A DNA stretch of 64,000 bases, taken from assembly GCF_958295425.1 (NCBI RefSeq), contig NC_081138.1, positions 1,632,501 through 1,696,500 of the forward strand, in the 5' to 3' direction. Shown in pieces: positions 29,422-47,806 of this stretch. The notes under the pieces are model-generated. The model was not told the DNA's origin. It searched no databases and was given only the letters and a program-made list of their open reading frames with translations. Every line of letters begins with the position of its first letter. Position 1 is the stretch's first letter. Both the position numbers and the translations under genes were made by a program. The DNA comes from Solea solea. Its lineage: Eukaryota; Chordata; Actinopteri; Pleuronectiformes; Soleidae.

Positions 29422-32168
29422 GACATGTGATGAGTGAGGACATTAGTTTTTAAATCAGATAACGCTGTGATTCAGTCAGTTTAGTTTTTAGACATGACAG
29501 AGTTTAGTCATCACCTGAAACCCAAATATCGCAGCTTCATCACCTGGATGTGACAAATTCACCCTCTCATTTTTATCTTTCTTCAGGTTTTTCCCTCATT
29601 TTTCAGGCACAAAAGTCAAACTTGGAATTCTGTAAACAGGTTTTTATCGTCATTTATACAACTCAGCGTGTGGTTTTCTTTATTAATTTAGACTTCTTTA
29701 AACTTAAAAGAATATAATCCCATTGACAAAGTTCTAATCCACTGCAGCAGCAGCTTTATTTTCACGGTTGCTATGACACAGTGTGATCGTGAAGACACAA
29801 GTCTGTCCATTAGCACATTTTAGTCTCGTGTTACTTTTGTCTCACTCAGACCTTTGACACTCGTCTCTGGTTTCACATCGTGTGTTTGTTGATTCTGTCG
29901 AGGACACAAATGAGTCTTTTTGTAGTTTGGGTCACAATGGGAACAGAATTATACTCAGTTATATAACACTGCTGCATACAGATCGTATTTATGGCCTTTC
30001 TAGATATTTCTATTTCTCTGGGATTCAGACAGATTTTGTACATTTTGAAATGCTAAATATCCCAAAATGAGAACACGATCCATCCATCAAAGACATTCGT
30101 GAAATGATTTCACGTGTGAGTTCACTCTGTTCCGCAGAACAAGCAGATGCTTGATCGAGTTAAAAAAGCGTCTAACGTTGCACGTTCACAGATCTCCGGC
30201 TGAGTTGGATTCAATTAGAAGACACCAGAGAGCGTCCTCTCCCATCTGTGAGCGAGGACAATAAAGACTCACGTAGACCATCACAGTTCATGTGACGACC
30301 CTGCACATGACAGCATGAGCCTCATGTAGCGTTTCCATGTTTGAGGTTAGGTTTTTAAGTTTTTCTTTTTCTTTTTCTTGAATAAGCTTTATTTAAGTTT
30401 AAAGATCAAATAATGTGCAAACAGACAAAAGCATCAAATGAAAGAAAAATACAAAGAAAAATAACAGATATGTAAAAATAGAGGTAAGTAACAGACAATG
30501 TGTATAATTTGCATTTCTTGTTATCTTGTTGATTCTATATTCAATATGACATTTTCCTAATAATATACAGAGGTTTACAAAGTTATTATTTTGAAAGACA
30601 AAGCCAGTAATGATGTTTTATACGAGGTTTTATCTAAAATACACTTCTCAATTTCTTCAGGAAATCATAGGAAATGAGCATTTCTAATAAAATGTCATCA
30701 TCATGTGAACATCTGAATGGTTTGTCGGGTAAAATTGTTTAGATGAAGTTCATGGATTTTGATTGTAATTGTAAATTTAAAAGGAACAAGACGTTGATGT
30801 TTCATGCTAATTTATGTCTTTGAACCACAAACATTTCCCACAAAGGTTAGGTGTTTAGTCGTGATGTGTTTAAATCCATAAGGATCATTATCTTTTCTAG
30901 ATGACAGTTATTTATTAAAATGTTTTATGAATAAAAAACAACAATAAAAACCAGACAAATTCAAAGCCAGTGAGTGGGAACCATGATTATTCCTCTGTTT
31001 GTTGCACTCTACTGCCGACGTGTGGTGAGAAGAGGCCATGGCAGGAAAGTCCAAACATAAGACAACACTGTAGATTTATTTCTACTCAATTCTATTTATC
31101 ACTTTATTAAACATTTTTTCCTCTTTTCTTTCTCAGTGAAAAAACAACAATACTTTGACAACTAACTGTTAATTTACAATTATAAATTATATAATGATAA
31201 ATAATGGTTAACTGGGGGATTATAACATCATGATTATTACTATTATTATTATTATTTAGACCTTTGACATGACACCATTGAATGTCTAACGTCTTCTGAC
31301 AAAGTCAGTGGAGTTTTAACAGCTTTTCTGTAGCTGTCTGTATTTGTCTGTGCCCTAAATGTGATAAAGATAAAGAAAAGTGGTTTTTATTTGTGTTTTC
31401 TTTATTTGTCAAACTCTCACTTCCACTGCTCTGTGTGTTTGGTTGTTGGCTGTTTGTCTTTGGACAGATTCACTCAAAAAAGTAAAGGATGAATTTATGT
31501 TGTGGCCAAAAGAAGAAATGATGTGAACTCTGCACCAGATTCTGACATTATTTTATTATTTATTTATTTTTTTTTAAAACAAGTAACGTGGTGGTGGTGG
31601 AGATTATTTGAGCTGAGCTTTCTTGGCGGTGATTTGTCCTCTGAGTGCTTTCACCTGCAGACATTAGAAAGGTGTGAGGCACCGAGTGCAAAGGTAATTC
31701 AATATTCATTTGGAACAAATGCTGTTTCCTCCACTGTTTAATTTATCACTCTTTTTTTTTTTTGCCTAGTTTCAATAGTGGGCGTTCCATTCCTTTTAAA
31801 ACTAAATGGGATTGGGCTCCATTTTCAGTCCTGGCTCATTACAGAGAACTTGTCATTGTCTTTGTTTACATCGATCGATCGATTGAAGAACTGTGTTTAC
31901 GCTGATGAGCGAGTGAACGTGTGATCTGCTCTGATGGAAATGACAGCGCTGCAGTTCCATCAAACCTGAGGACACGTCGTCTATTTTACATCAACTTCCT
32001 GCTTCCTGTGAGAGACGAGATCAAAACTAACGGCTACAAAAGTACTAAATAAACTCTCAGACCAAAGAGGTGTAGATTACATAATTAAAATAATTGTCTC
32101 TACAAACACGGTGAATGGATCGATGATTAATCAACCACACAAACCAAAAAAAACGTGGTTTTGATGTC

Positions 32169-32846
32169 TTTATTTCGTGATTTTATTTTTTAAACAACAA
32201 TGTCAAGCTTTGCACAAAAAGATTGTGACCACAGTCGCCCGTGCTCTGCTTTACGTCTTCACTGTGGGAGGGGCATAACATCACATATCATCGGAAACCA
32301 GTCAGCGACCACACACTCCCCGGACGTGTGACGGGAGTTCAGCCATGATGACTGTAAAAGGTGGTGAGAAGTGATTTTTCTTCATGACCAGGACGTTATT
32401 ATATTAGCGAGTCTCGGGTTCTTAACCCAGAAAGCACATGTTGTCGTTAGGCCACCGAGACAGTCGACACTAACAGTGAAATAAAACCTACAAGTGACAC
32501 AGAGTGCTCAGCCAAACTCATCAAATTAAGGTACAATAACGTTGTAAATAATATGTTATTAATAAGTGTTTACAATTTTTTTTTCTTCCCCCAAACAGAA
32601 AAATAAATTCCTTTGGTCGAGTAAAAAACAAAACGAAAATATAAGTGAACTTTTCCTTTCAGCAGTCTTGTATCCCTCACCTTTCTTCTTCCATAGTCGT
32701 CCAGGTTCTTGAGGCTCTAAGGCCGCAAAGGAGGTGTCAAGGCAATATGGTTATGGTGCCCCTGGCGCTCCACACTGCAGCATGCTGGGAGTAGGACTAG
32801 AAGAGGAGGAGAGGAGCAGAGGCATTGAAAGAGGACCGGCGAGTCC
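32169..32846 (-). other. btbd10: probable btbd10 3' UTR
   Basis: From the btbd10 stop down to an AATAAA on the minus strand at 32169-32174; another AT-rich signal-like string lies at about 32181. It contains a potential stem-loop at 32411-32461: a perfect 7-bp GTCTCGG/CCGAGAC pairing encloses 37 bases and also includes the hairpin GGGTTCTTAACCC (32416-32428). Confidence 0.55.
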
Positions 32847-38998
<6,152 letters not shown>

Positions 38999-39560
38999 AA
39001 TCTGGCGAATGGCAAAAATCAACAAGTCAACTTCATCCGTTTGATCAGCCCCTGGCGAACCACGAGCTGGCTGCTCACAAAATAGTGACTAAATTCACGC
39101 GTTCGTACCGTCCACTTGAGACCAGTGCTTCGTGACTGCTGTTAAAAGGCCAAACGAGTGCCTAACATCTCAGAACAAAGTCTGGACGATGTTGTGCTGT
39201 CACTCTGAGTCAGCCTACGATCACGTTAGCTTTGTTAGCTATTAGCTAGCTAGCTATCATTAGCCGACACTGCTACTGGGACGTTAAAACGCATTTAACG
39301 CAATATTTCGAGACTAATACATTACATGTAACACGGCACCAACACTGCTGACATAGATACGCTAATGCAATGCTTATTTGTGGCAACATATTGAGAAATA
39401 TCTACCCAACTGTCTCCCGTTTCCGCTGAGGTGTAATCCCAGTCGCTTAGCAGCGGCTAACCAGCTATCTCCTTTCAAAACACCTCACAGATGCTACGTG
39501 CTACGTGTCCAACGTCAACGGCCCGACGTGATGACGCACACGAATATTTCAATTATAAAC
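38999..39560 (-). promoter_or_regulatory. btbd10: btbd10 5' leader and likely promoter
   Basis: The region is relatively rich in CpG compared with the surrounding AT-rich DNA, with TTAGCTAGCTAGCTAT-type repeats at about 39231-39265. I see no TATA box at a convincing spacing. Broad CpG promoters are usual for housekeeping-like genes such as btbd10. The exact start is unknown. Confidence 0.4.
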
Positions 39561-39833
39561 TGCTGCCGCAGAGTCAAGTGACATTTTACATGTTTAATGT
39601 TATCTACTCAAAACACTTTCTTACAAAAATGTACAAATGATGTTTGTGAATTTGGTTTATTGTACTGCCACAGCAATAGTCGTACACGTATTCTATGAAT
39701 GTACTGCAATTACATGAAATGCACTTTTCTGTGGGGTTAAAAACTATTTTTCACATTTTGTATAGAAAGTTTCTTATTAAAATATAATTGGAAAGAAAAA
39801 ACAATATCCACCAGTTTGAAAATGAAATGAGAC

Positions 39834-40905
39834 TTTATTTTAAAACATTGATGGGATTTACAAATTCCAAAGCCAGGGGTGTTTAAAATGCACATATAGC
39901 CTTTTTTTTTGTCTGTTTTGTCATTATTTGTTCTTTCGTGAAAGTCGAATAAAGCATAAACAAGAGAAAGCTGCTGCTAAACATTTTAATCAACATAAAA
40001 TGTGGCTGAAAAGTGAAGTGAAAGCCAAAATATTTACAATGTGACAATTCCTAGTTCTTCCTAGTAAAGGGATATTTATCTACATGGGTTGAATGTGTTA
40101 AAAAAAAGTGTCCACATACATATTGGGAATATCCACATATAACATAACAGTCACAAGAAGACAAAATATACACAGAAGAAATTGATTGAGATGATAGAAA
40201 ATCACACGGGTATAAAAACGATTTACTTCAAATTCTAGCTCAAGCTGGAACAGTGTTTTTTTCAGATAACACAAAAATGGGAAGTGAATGTACACAGTGT
40301 TAAGAGATGCACGACAGTGAGTTAGATTAGTGATTTCACACAGATCAAGAAGAGCACATTTAGTGACATTTGTGTTAGAAATCAGGAGCAGAAGAAACGG
40401 TGACGTGACTTATAATCATGCCAAATTAAACTTGAAGACAAACAAAGGATTTCCCGTATGCAGTTACACAACAAGTGAAAATAAAAACACACATAAGACT
40501 TGCTGTTCAGTTGGTCCCTATGCTCATTTCAACATACAGTAAACAGCATACTGCATTTAATCTGACACCAGAACGAGAGGTAATAATTCAATTTAAATAA
40601 AAGTGTATGTTTGCTTCCATATCAAGGCCTGAGATATTGACTTTAATAACTTTAATCCTACTTACTGTAGCAAAACAATGTAAACAAAACAAAATCAATA
40701 ATTTAATTACTTTAAACTAAATCTTTAAAATAAAAATATTAGACATATATTTTTAATCCAAACATTCAACATAAAAGCAAGAACGACATGGAATAAAAAT
40801 AAATAAATAAATAAAATAAATAGCAGTAAGAAAAAATGCTCCTCCAGGTCTGAAAAGGGCTTCTGTTTTGGTAAAATGCAAGACAGAAAATAAGATGAGG
40901 GTGAT
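39834..40905 (-). other. pth: probable pth 3' UTR
   Basis: From the pth stop to an AATAAA on the minus strand at about 39834-39839, with a GT/T-rich stretch after it. No ORF of note. The downstream limit is inferred. Confidence 0.45.
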
Positions 40906-41270
40906 TCAGCGCTTCCAAATGTTTGATCCAAGAACATCATTTGGAAAAATACTCTTCAGATTCCCAGTATGTCCGTGTTGTGGTTTGGCACTGGCGACCG
41001 TGATGTCCTTCAACTTCTCCTGGAGCCAGTCCTGTCTTTCTCCAACTTGCTTATGTTCCCGCACATTGTGCATAAGCTGTACCTCACTAATGGTTCTCTT
41101 CCTGAAAAAAAATAACATCATCTTTATTCCCTTATTTATTATATAATTATAATGTTCACTTCCTCAACTGTAAAGAACCAAACTGAAATGGATTTTTACC
41201 TCAGTGGTTTAGCCACGACATGTAAACTGGCGAGGGAGATTATCAGAACCAAGCTTCTCAATGACAACAT
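40906..41270 (-). CDS. pth: parathyroid hormone precursor
   Basis: Two coding exons, 41270-41200 (23 codons plus two bases) and 41101-40906, joined over a GT-AG intron, encode 88 residues. The first exon gives a hydrophobic signal peptide (MLSLRSLVLIISLASLHVV). Next comes a basic pro-sequence ending in the dibasic RKR. The intron splits the Arg codon just before Lys-Arg. The mature hormone starts TISEVQLMHNVREHKQVGER with Trp at position 23 and LQEKL after it, as in PTH 1-34. Glu4, Val5, Gln6, Met8, His9, Asn10, Glu19, Arg20 and Trp23 are as expected. Position 1 is Thr, where tetrapods have Ser or Ala. The mature chain is about 62 residues, shorter than the 84 of mammals, as is usual in fish. 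It is a secreted ligand of PTH1R-type receptors that controls calcium and phosphate. Synteny with btbd10 supports PTH over PTHrP. I cannot assign pth1a versus pth1b. Confidence 0.95.
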
Positions 41271-41375
41271 GTTTAGTCACTGAAACAAATGTGGTTAAAA
41301 ATACACGTGATTACTTTATTTCAATCATATACAAAATGTAAATTCAAATGCTGCTCACTGCCATGCCTCGCTTAC

Positions 41376-41467
41376 CAGATTTTCTTGTCCTTCTATCCAG
41401 GAAAAAGTGTGGCAGGCTTTGTTGAGATATTGTGTCAGTGAGGTTAAACTCCAACTTGTTGATCAGT
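41376..41467 (-). other. pth: pth non-coding first exon (predicted)
   Basis: A consensus donor (CTG|GTAAGC) at 41376/41375 on the minus strand pairs with the acceptor TTTGTTTCAG just upstream of the start codon (exon 2 would begin at 41279). The 5' end is placed about 25-30 bases after the TATA box. Confidence 0.6.
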
Positions 41468-41491
41468 CTTTTGGTGTGCAGAGGCTTCTCC

Positions 41492-41499
41492 CTTTTATA
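41492..41499 (-). promoter_or_regulatory. pth: pth TATA box
   Basis: TATAAAAG on the minus strand, in the context ATATAAAAGG, lies at the right distance upstream of the predicted non-coding exon. A TATA promoter fits a tissue-restricted hormone gene. Confidence 0.65.
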
Positions 41500-41697
41500 T
41501 GTGGCGTTGCCCTCCCCTGGTCATCAATAAGCCATTTTCACTGTCAATGTTGTCACTTTTCAATGCATCGATGGGAAGAGGCATCTGCATGACCTCACCT
41601 CCACCACCGCTCACTACTAACTCATCTTTCAACACCTCTGCAAAGTGCCTTGTTCGGCACACTGTTTCTGATCTTGTTCCATTTTCACCCTTCATGC

Positions 41698-42099
41698 TCA
41701 ATAATAAATGTTTTTGCGAGGCCTGCGCGTGCCTCGTGAAACTGCTGTAGAACAAATTTTTACCTTATTGGCGAGAATATCTCTGATTGCCTGTGCCTCA
41801 TGCATTTGGACTGCAGTGAAAACATATACTCTCTAAAAAGGCAATGACTGTCACACTTAATTTATTAGCGATGCAACTTTTCTTTTTTTTTTACGGTTTA
41901 CCTCATGCAAGAATCTAAAGGTCACAGAGACGTGCAGGAGGATCAGTCCTGAGGGAACGAAGCACAAAGACCAATTTAGTACAGATTATTAGTGACTTTC
42001 AATGAGGGAGGAGCCACTACTTTTTAATGGAGGGTGTTCATAGATCAGGAGGCTGCACCTGAGGTTTGTAAACTTACCTCCCACCACAGAACCGGCCAT
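41698..42099 (-). CDS. candidate three-exon microprotein upstream of pth (tentative)
   Basis: I do not recognise a family. Exon A 42099-42078 starts MAGSVVG and ends on a consensus donor G|GTAAGT. Exon B 41948-41902 has a good acceptor (TTCCCTCAG) and donor (GAG|GTAAAC) and reads GLILLHVSVTFRFLHE. Exon C begins at 41832 after CTTTTTAG, reads RVYVFTAVQMHEAQAIRDI, and stays open to a TGA at 41700-41698. Phases agree (1, then 0) and the joined frame is about 67 residues. A hydrophobic stretch near residues 5-22 could be a signal anchor or single membrane span. Exon C also has a GTAAAA after ANK that could be a donor; the frame reads through otherwise. It is on the same strand as pth and ends about 200 bp before the pth TATA box. 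No polyadenylation signal is evident. It could be chance splice-like signals. Confidence 0.28.
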
Positions 42100-42119
42100 T
42101 TACTGTGTGTAACCATCAC

Positions 42120-44900
42120 ACAAATGACATTTATGTCAATTTAAGACTTCAAGCGCAAGAACTATATTTAAAAAAACTTCATTGAATGTATTTCTTTACA
42201 CTAAAACAAAGTGTTTGCACATGTGATCCCACAGTGTGTCACTTTGTAGATTTATTAAGAACGGGTTAAACAAACTACTTGTGTAGCTTTGCAGTTATGT
42301 GACGCATGGGTTGTGCGTAACCTTGTCACCGTGTCACAAGGTGCATTAGGTAACCATGAGAGACATTTTCTAAATGTGGCAAAGGTATGGCTATGCAATG
42401 ACTGGAGGAGTGCCTCCGAGGGACCTACTGTATATCCTTCTGTCATTAAGGTTCCCAGCATAATATGATACATATATTATGTGCAATGGTGTCCAGCAAT
42501 GATGCATCATTTCTGCAGAATTGAATTAGTTTTCCATTTTTTAATCAGCGCAGTGTCATATTGAAAAGTGATGAGTTACTGCAGTTATGGTCTAAGTTTC
42601 TGTCCGTGTTGCAGGGTTATTATAACAGGTCAGCGTGTGTGGCTCAGGTTAACGAACCTGCAGGAGAAACAGAAGGATAGAGAACAGTGTTAGCCTATCG
42701 CTGATGCTGTCCCATGTCTTTCTCAGCCCTCCCCTCTGTGCGTGTGAAAAACACTCAGCGCCGCCCTCGGCTGCAACTGAGCTGGGTTTTCTGGTGGCGA
42801 GCGCATGTAGTATACAACCAAATTGCTCTCATTACCTCATGCAGACAGAATGTGAACCATCTCAGCGATGGCATGCTGCGGGTGTGAGGACCTGACAGGG
42901 ATTGATGGCAAGAATTGCACACAAATCATTAACTTGGGTCACCCCCATGTCCCAAAGAAAGTAATGCACATAAAAATGACTCAACTCTTTGAACTATATA
43001 TAAGTACATGGCTGTAAATATAGACAGTGGGGCTCTCAAAGAGTTTGTATTTTCTGATTTCTATTTATTTAGTTTTGTCATACCACTAATGATGATAATA
43101 AGAATTAGAACAAAAAACACCAATACTACTAACAATAATATTGATCCAACCAAGATAAGTTAAACTTATCTTCAGATTTGTTTTCTAAATGTTTACAGTC
43201 ACAGTAAGTGGTGGATTCATTTCTGCGGCCTCTGTGTTGCAGATCTAAAAGTGTGGAGGACACCACCTCCAAGCAATGCTTTCCCCGAAATCTATTAATG
43301 GACTTAGTTTTGTCATGAAATGAGGTCACCTTGCTTGTTGAACCTATCATGTAGCGAAACAGAGTATATTTAGCCCGGCGACATCATCCCGTGTGTGTTT
43401 CAAAGCAAACAAACACATAGGATACATCTCTGAATCGCACTTTATTGCTTGTAAATGGGCTAAACTGCAGTGCGGCAGTGAGTCGTGCAGATGTCTGTGG
43501 ATCCGTGTTGTCTTGTCGCTCGAGCAGCAGCTTCTTCGCCGCACTGAACGTTTTCTTCCAGCGTGAAACAGTTTGCGTTTGCAGTCGTGTCAGTGTGAGA
43601 AGCCACACACACTCACATCAATCCATCACACACTTTTGCAATGTCCGCCTGACTACCAGGCACAGGTGGTGCTGGTGTCATGTTAGTGCACACAGAGTCC
43701 AGACTACAAAGAGAGAGTCCGCCACAACTTATAACCTTTGCTTTCTTTAAGCGTCAAACTCATCCCTAAGAAAACTGTTCATTTCTGTTATGCACACACG
43801 ACATGGACATGATTCCTAACAATCTAGTGTCTAAGAATGTCTATATATTACATAATAATGTGAAAATAAAATGGGATTAGTAGAGACACATGTGAATTTA
43901 TAGCATCTTAACAGGAAAATAAGCTTTTGCACAAAGGATTCATATCTTGTGCACACATGAGAGTAACTTTTGTGCAAAAGATTTAAAAACAAATTATGCA
44001 TGTGCAAGCTTGAAAAAGGTTCTGGAGGGTTAGATCTTAAGTAGAGCGGGGGTCTCAAATGATCTGGGGGCCACTGAGCATCTACTGCAGTCTGGTCAGT
44101 TAGAGTTATGTCATGAATTCTATCATGAATTTCCAAATAAAAGTGTTCGTTTTGTTTATGGAATGATATATCGTTCACATTAAAAGTACTTCTGATGCTA
44201 AAACAATCTCCAAACAGATCAGAAATAATAAAAACATCGATATTATAACTGGATATTAAATGGCGGGCCATATGAAATCAACTGGGGGGCCAGGGTAAGA
44301 TTTGAGATTCTCCAGTCATTGATGCAGGGTTATTTTAATTTGTTTGATTATTGGTTTGGCGGAAGACTCTGGAAAACAGAGCCAGAGCATCAGCCAAGCA
44401 ACAACCCCGCTCAATTGTTCCACTTCGCCTCCACTTAACCTCCACACCAACGTGGCTAACAGGGTGGGTTAGGTCACCAGCTGAGCAGCTACACTATTTA
44501 TTTACATAAGGTCAAGTTAATTAAATTAACAGCCTGGCTAAACAACAAGGGATGAAGCACTTGAGTCGGAGGCTTTTCTCTCTCAACGCACACACAAGTG
44601 CTCATGTCTCACATTATTATAAGTTCTGTCTGTGTGTTGATATTCTATTTAAAGGAATAGTTCAGGTTTTTGGGATGCTGACACATTATTAATACTGACG
44701 AGCGCTGCAGTTTCCATCACACAGCCTGGAACCTGCTGATAACATGGCTGCTGACACGGACAGGAGGAAAAACTGATTTTAGCCACTTAAAAAAACAAAA
44801 CTCAATGTAAACACATGTCTGCAGAAGTCTATGATATAAATGATTAAATATTCCTCTCAGGACAACTTTTCATGGCTCCAAGATTAAGGATTAGGGAGTT
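42120..44900. other. intergenic, no gene recognised
   Basis: No coding exon or structured element is evident. Both strands have only short open frames without family resemblance. Confidence 0.55.
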
Positions 44901-44913
44901 GTTCCACTGTAGA

Positions 44914-45282
44914 ACTGCAACTAACGCTTATTTTCATAATCGATTAATCTGTCGATTATTTTCTCAATTAATTGAGTAATTGTTTGGTCCATAAAATGTC
45001 AGAAAATCTTGATCAGTGTTTGTCAAACCTCGAAATGATGAGGTTCTCAAATGTCTTGTTTTGTCCACAAACCAAACTGATCCACTTTCCTTTTCCACTG
45101 ATGATTTATTTGTTATAAGGAGCAAAGAAACGAAGAAAATGCTCACATTTAAAAACAACAACCGGAAATCTTGTTTTAATCATGAAAAAAGCTTCAAACC
45201 GATGAATCGATTACCAAAATAGTTGACGATTCATTTAGTATCAATTAATAATGGATTAATGGAGTAATTGCTTCAGCTCTAA
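44914..45282 (+). mobile_element. MITE-like teleost element, copy 1
   Basis: It begins AACTGCAACTAACGCTTATT and ends TAATTGCTTCAGCTCTAA. The body carries TCATAATCGATTAATCTGTC, CAGTGTTTGTCAAACCT and CATGAAAAAAGCTTCAAA. Short inverted ends and lack of an ORF suggest a non-autonomous DNA element. Confidence 0.65.
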
Positions 45283-45317
45283 TCCACTCTTACCTGACAC
45301 AAACCTGCCAAATAAGT

Positions 45318-45573
45318 AGGGCTGAAACAATTACTCCGTTAACCGATCATTAATCAATTACTAAATGAATCGTCAACTATTTGGAAAACCGATTTGAAGC
45401 TTTTTTCATGATAAAAACAAGATTTTTGGTTGTTTTTTTAATGAACATTTTCTTTGTTGCTTTGGACAAAAACAAGACATTTGATAACTTCATTATATCC
45501 AGGTTTGACAAACACTGATGAACATTATTTTAACGTTTTCTGCTCAGTCATGAAAATAATCGTTAGTTGCAGC
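45318..45573 (-). mobile_element. MITE-like teleost element, copy 2, inverted
   Basis: It starts GGGCTGAAACAATTACTCCG and ends AATCGTTAGTTGCAGC. It shares GTTTGACAAACACTGATGA, AAGCTTTTTTCATGAT and AATCGTCAACTATTTGG with copy 1 in reverse orientation. The two copies are only about 36 bp apart, forming an inverted pair of about 660 bp. Confidence 0.65.
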
Positions 45574-47755
45574 AAAATAAACAAGGCAGCAGTAAACCAC
45601 AATCTCCTGTGTTCCCACAGCCTAAAATCACAGCTGTTCTCCATGGACTTTAGTCTGAGAGAGTTTCCTCCAGAAAAGTCTGATAATGTTGACTTGAGCT
45701 TTTGTTTGGTTAGTTTTACTTTCTGTTCCTCGTGGCCACCGTGTTATCAGTGAGAGCATGTGTCCGTGTCCCGGGCTGCTTCATGGAAATGGTGACGCTC
45801 AGCAGCACATTCACAGAAGTCACTGTTGATAATGTTGATACAGCCACACTTAAATAAAAAAAACCTGAACTAACCCTTTAATCTGTCAAAGCTGATAAAA
45901 ACAGAGTAATCTTTTTTTATTATTAACAGTATGTATGAGTATGTGTGTGTGTGTGTGTATTTGTTATCTCTTCATGACCTTTTCCCTGACCTTCTCAGTC
46001 GTCCTCATTGTGACCAAAACCTTACGGTTTAGGTTAGGGATTGTTTAGGCTGTCCAAATGTGTGTGTGTGTGTGTAATTTGCAGTCAGGGTGCATTGTGG
46101 GCAAAGCAGGTGACAGATTTTGACGAGTGAAACCGTGTGTGGAATAAACAAAGAGGCTGTATGTGGTGCTCTTTGTTTTTTTCTCATCAATCCTGCATTG
46201 ATTCCGCAGCATGAAAACGTCCCCAAACACATACAACCAGAGTCATAAATAAATACAGTCACTAGTTGTGAGAGACTCTGGCCTCCAGAACGCCCTGAAC
46301 CCAACTTAATGGAATCACTCTGATGTTACATGAAGAGACAGAAAAGACCGAGTCAGCACAAGTCCAGAGTTTGACACAACGTTCTCTAACAAGCAACCAG
46401 TGTAGGTTGATATTAGGTATTTTATCTGTGTTTCTGTTTCCTGTAAATCAATCAATTACATTGTTTTTTTTTAAACCATTATCATTTGAAGTGCCGCAGA
46501 TTTTAGCAAAACATTGATTCCCTTTGAGCTCGTTCCAACCTCTGAATGAATAATGTCCCCACTGCATTAAATAATACATTTCACATTCATGCTTTATGGC
46601 CACAGCATTCTATTAAATGGGAATATTTCAGATATGGAGTCTGGCCTGTTGTGTTCGTCTGAAAGAAGATAACACATTCTCTTTTTATGTGTTTTCTTCT
46701 CAGCTGGACGTTCACACAGGTGTGCTTTACACCTGCAGGCGCCTCAAACACCTGCTGTCGTGCAGAGTCAGAGGGGAGAACTTGTTAATAATGGCTGGTG
46801 TTGTGGCACTGTACAGCTAAATGAAACTGAATCTATAGTATATACAATATCTGTCAAAGGGTAGAGAGAACCACTGTTACTTGGATAATTCAAATGAAAT
46901 TAAATCCAAATCTGTCAAACTGCTGAGACAATATTTGCATAACATGTTCCCTGTTTAGTTTTTAGAGATATAGAGTCTTAAACAGTACAGCGTAGTTTAG
47001 TGTCATATTTTCACACAACTGCACATTATAATTTTAGCTTTTCCACAAGAGGTCGCTCTCATCCAACTGTTCAGTTACACACACACACACATGCACTGAA
47101 ATATAAGGAAATTAAAAATGCTGTGTTGAAAACACTTAGAGCATCAATTGGTTTGATGCTGATGTTTTAGTTTACACGTCAGTGTCAAACATAAGTGTGA
47201 TAAAGCAGCAGTGATACATACTGAAGGATCTTTGGACTTAAAATTACAGTACAATATAAATAATGTTATCTGCAGCCACTAAATTCATGTATAAGAAGGA
47301 TGTGTCTTCAGTGTTATCGCATATTTATAATAGACAACACCAGAAACTGAACTGCTAGATGTGGTAAAAACAAAAAAAATAATAATAAATTGAGGTTATT
47401 TTGACATACATTATGCAACATAATTCATATAAAGTACAAATTCTATTTTTCTGCATCTGATCTGTCAGAATGTAAATATTCAACATTTCTTTAGTCTGGC
47501 AAACAGACAAAAACACATTTTCTGAACTGGGCTTGTGCTGTTTCTGCAGCTCTGCAGACTTTCATCACAATCCTGTTTTTTTATTCACAAATTTTCTCTT
47601 TATCAAATAATTGCAGGGTCTCTTAAATTGGATGTCAGACTCTTTTTTTTGATTACTTTGCAATTCATTGTATTTAGTGAATGAAACAGAGGTAAAATCG
47701 GCCATGACTGACTCGTATTTATCCAATAAACTTTGTTTTCCTGTGAAAGAAAAAC

Positions 47756-47806
<51 letters not shown>

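Larger units (their letters stand above)
24560..32150. other. intergenic region between satellite and btbd10
   Basis: No gene is recognised over 7.6 kb. In tetrapods ARNTL/BMAL1 lies between RASSF10 and BTBD10. I saw no bHLH or PAS-like exon here, though a short exon could be missed by eye. Contents are the microsatellites listed separately, a short GGAGT/GGAGC tandem at about 25244-25277, and ordinary AT-rich sequence. Confidence 0.55.

Noticed and set aside
29088..29426. Frames of Tyr-Ile-Leu repeats
   Set aside because: Product of the ATAAT array.
41495..41755. Minus-strand 86-codon frame overlapping the pth promoter (contains KGENGTRSETVCRTRHFAEV)
   Set aside because: It starts at TTG and runs over the pth TATA box. 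Joining it to the upstream candidate exons would need a 19-base intron, which is too short. Kept only as a remote alternative 3' exon.
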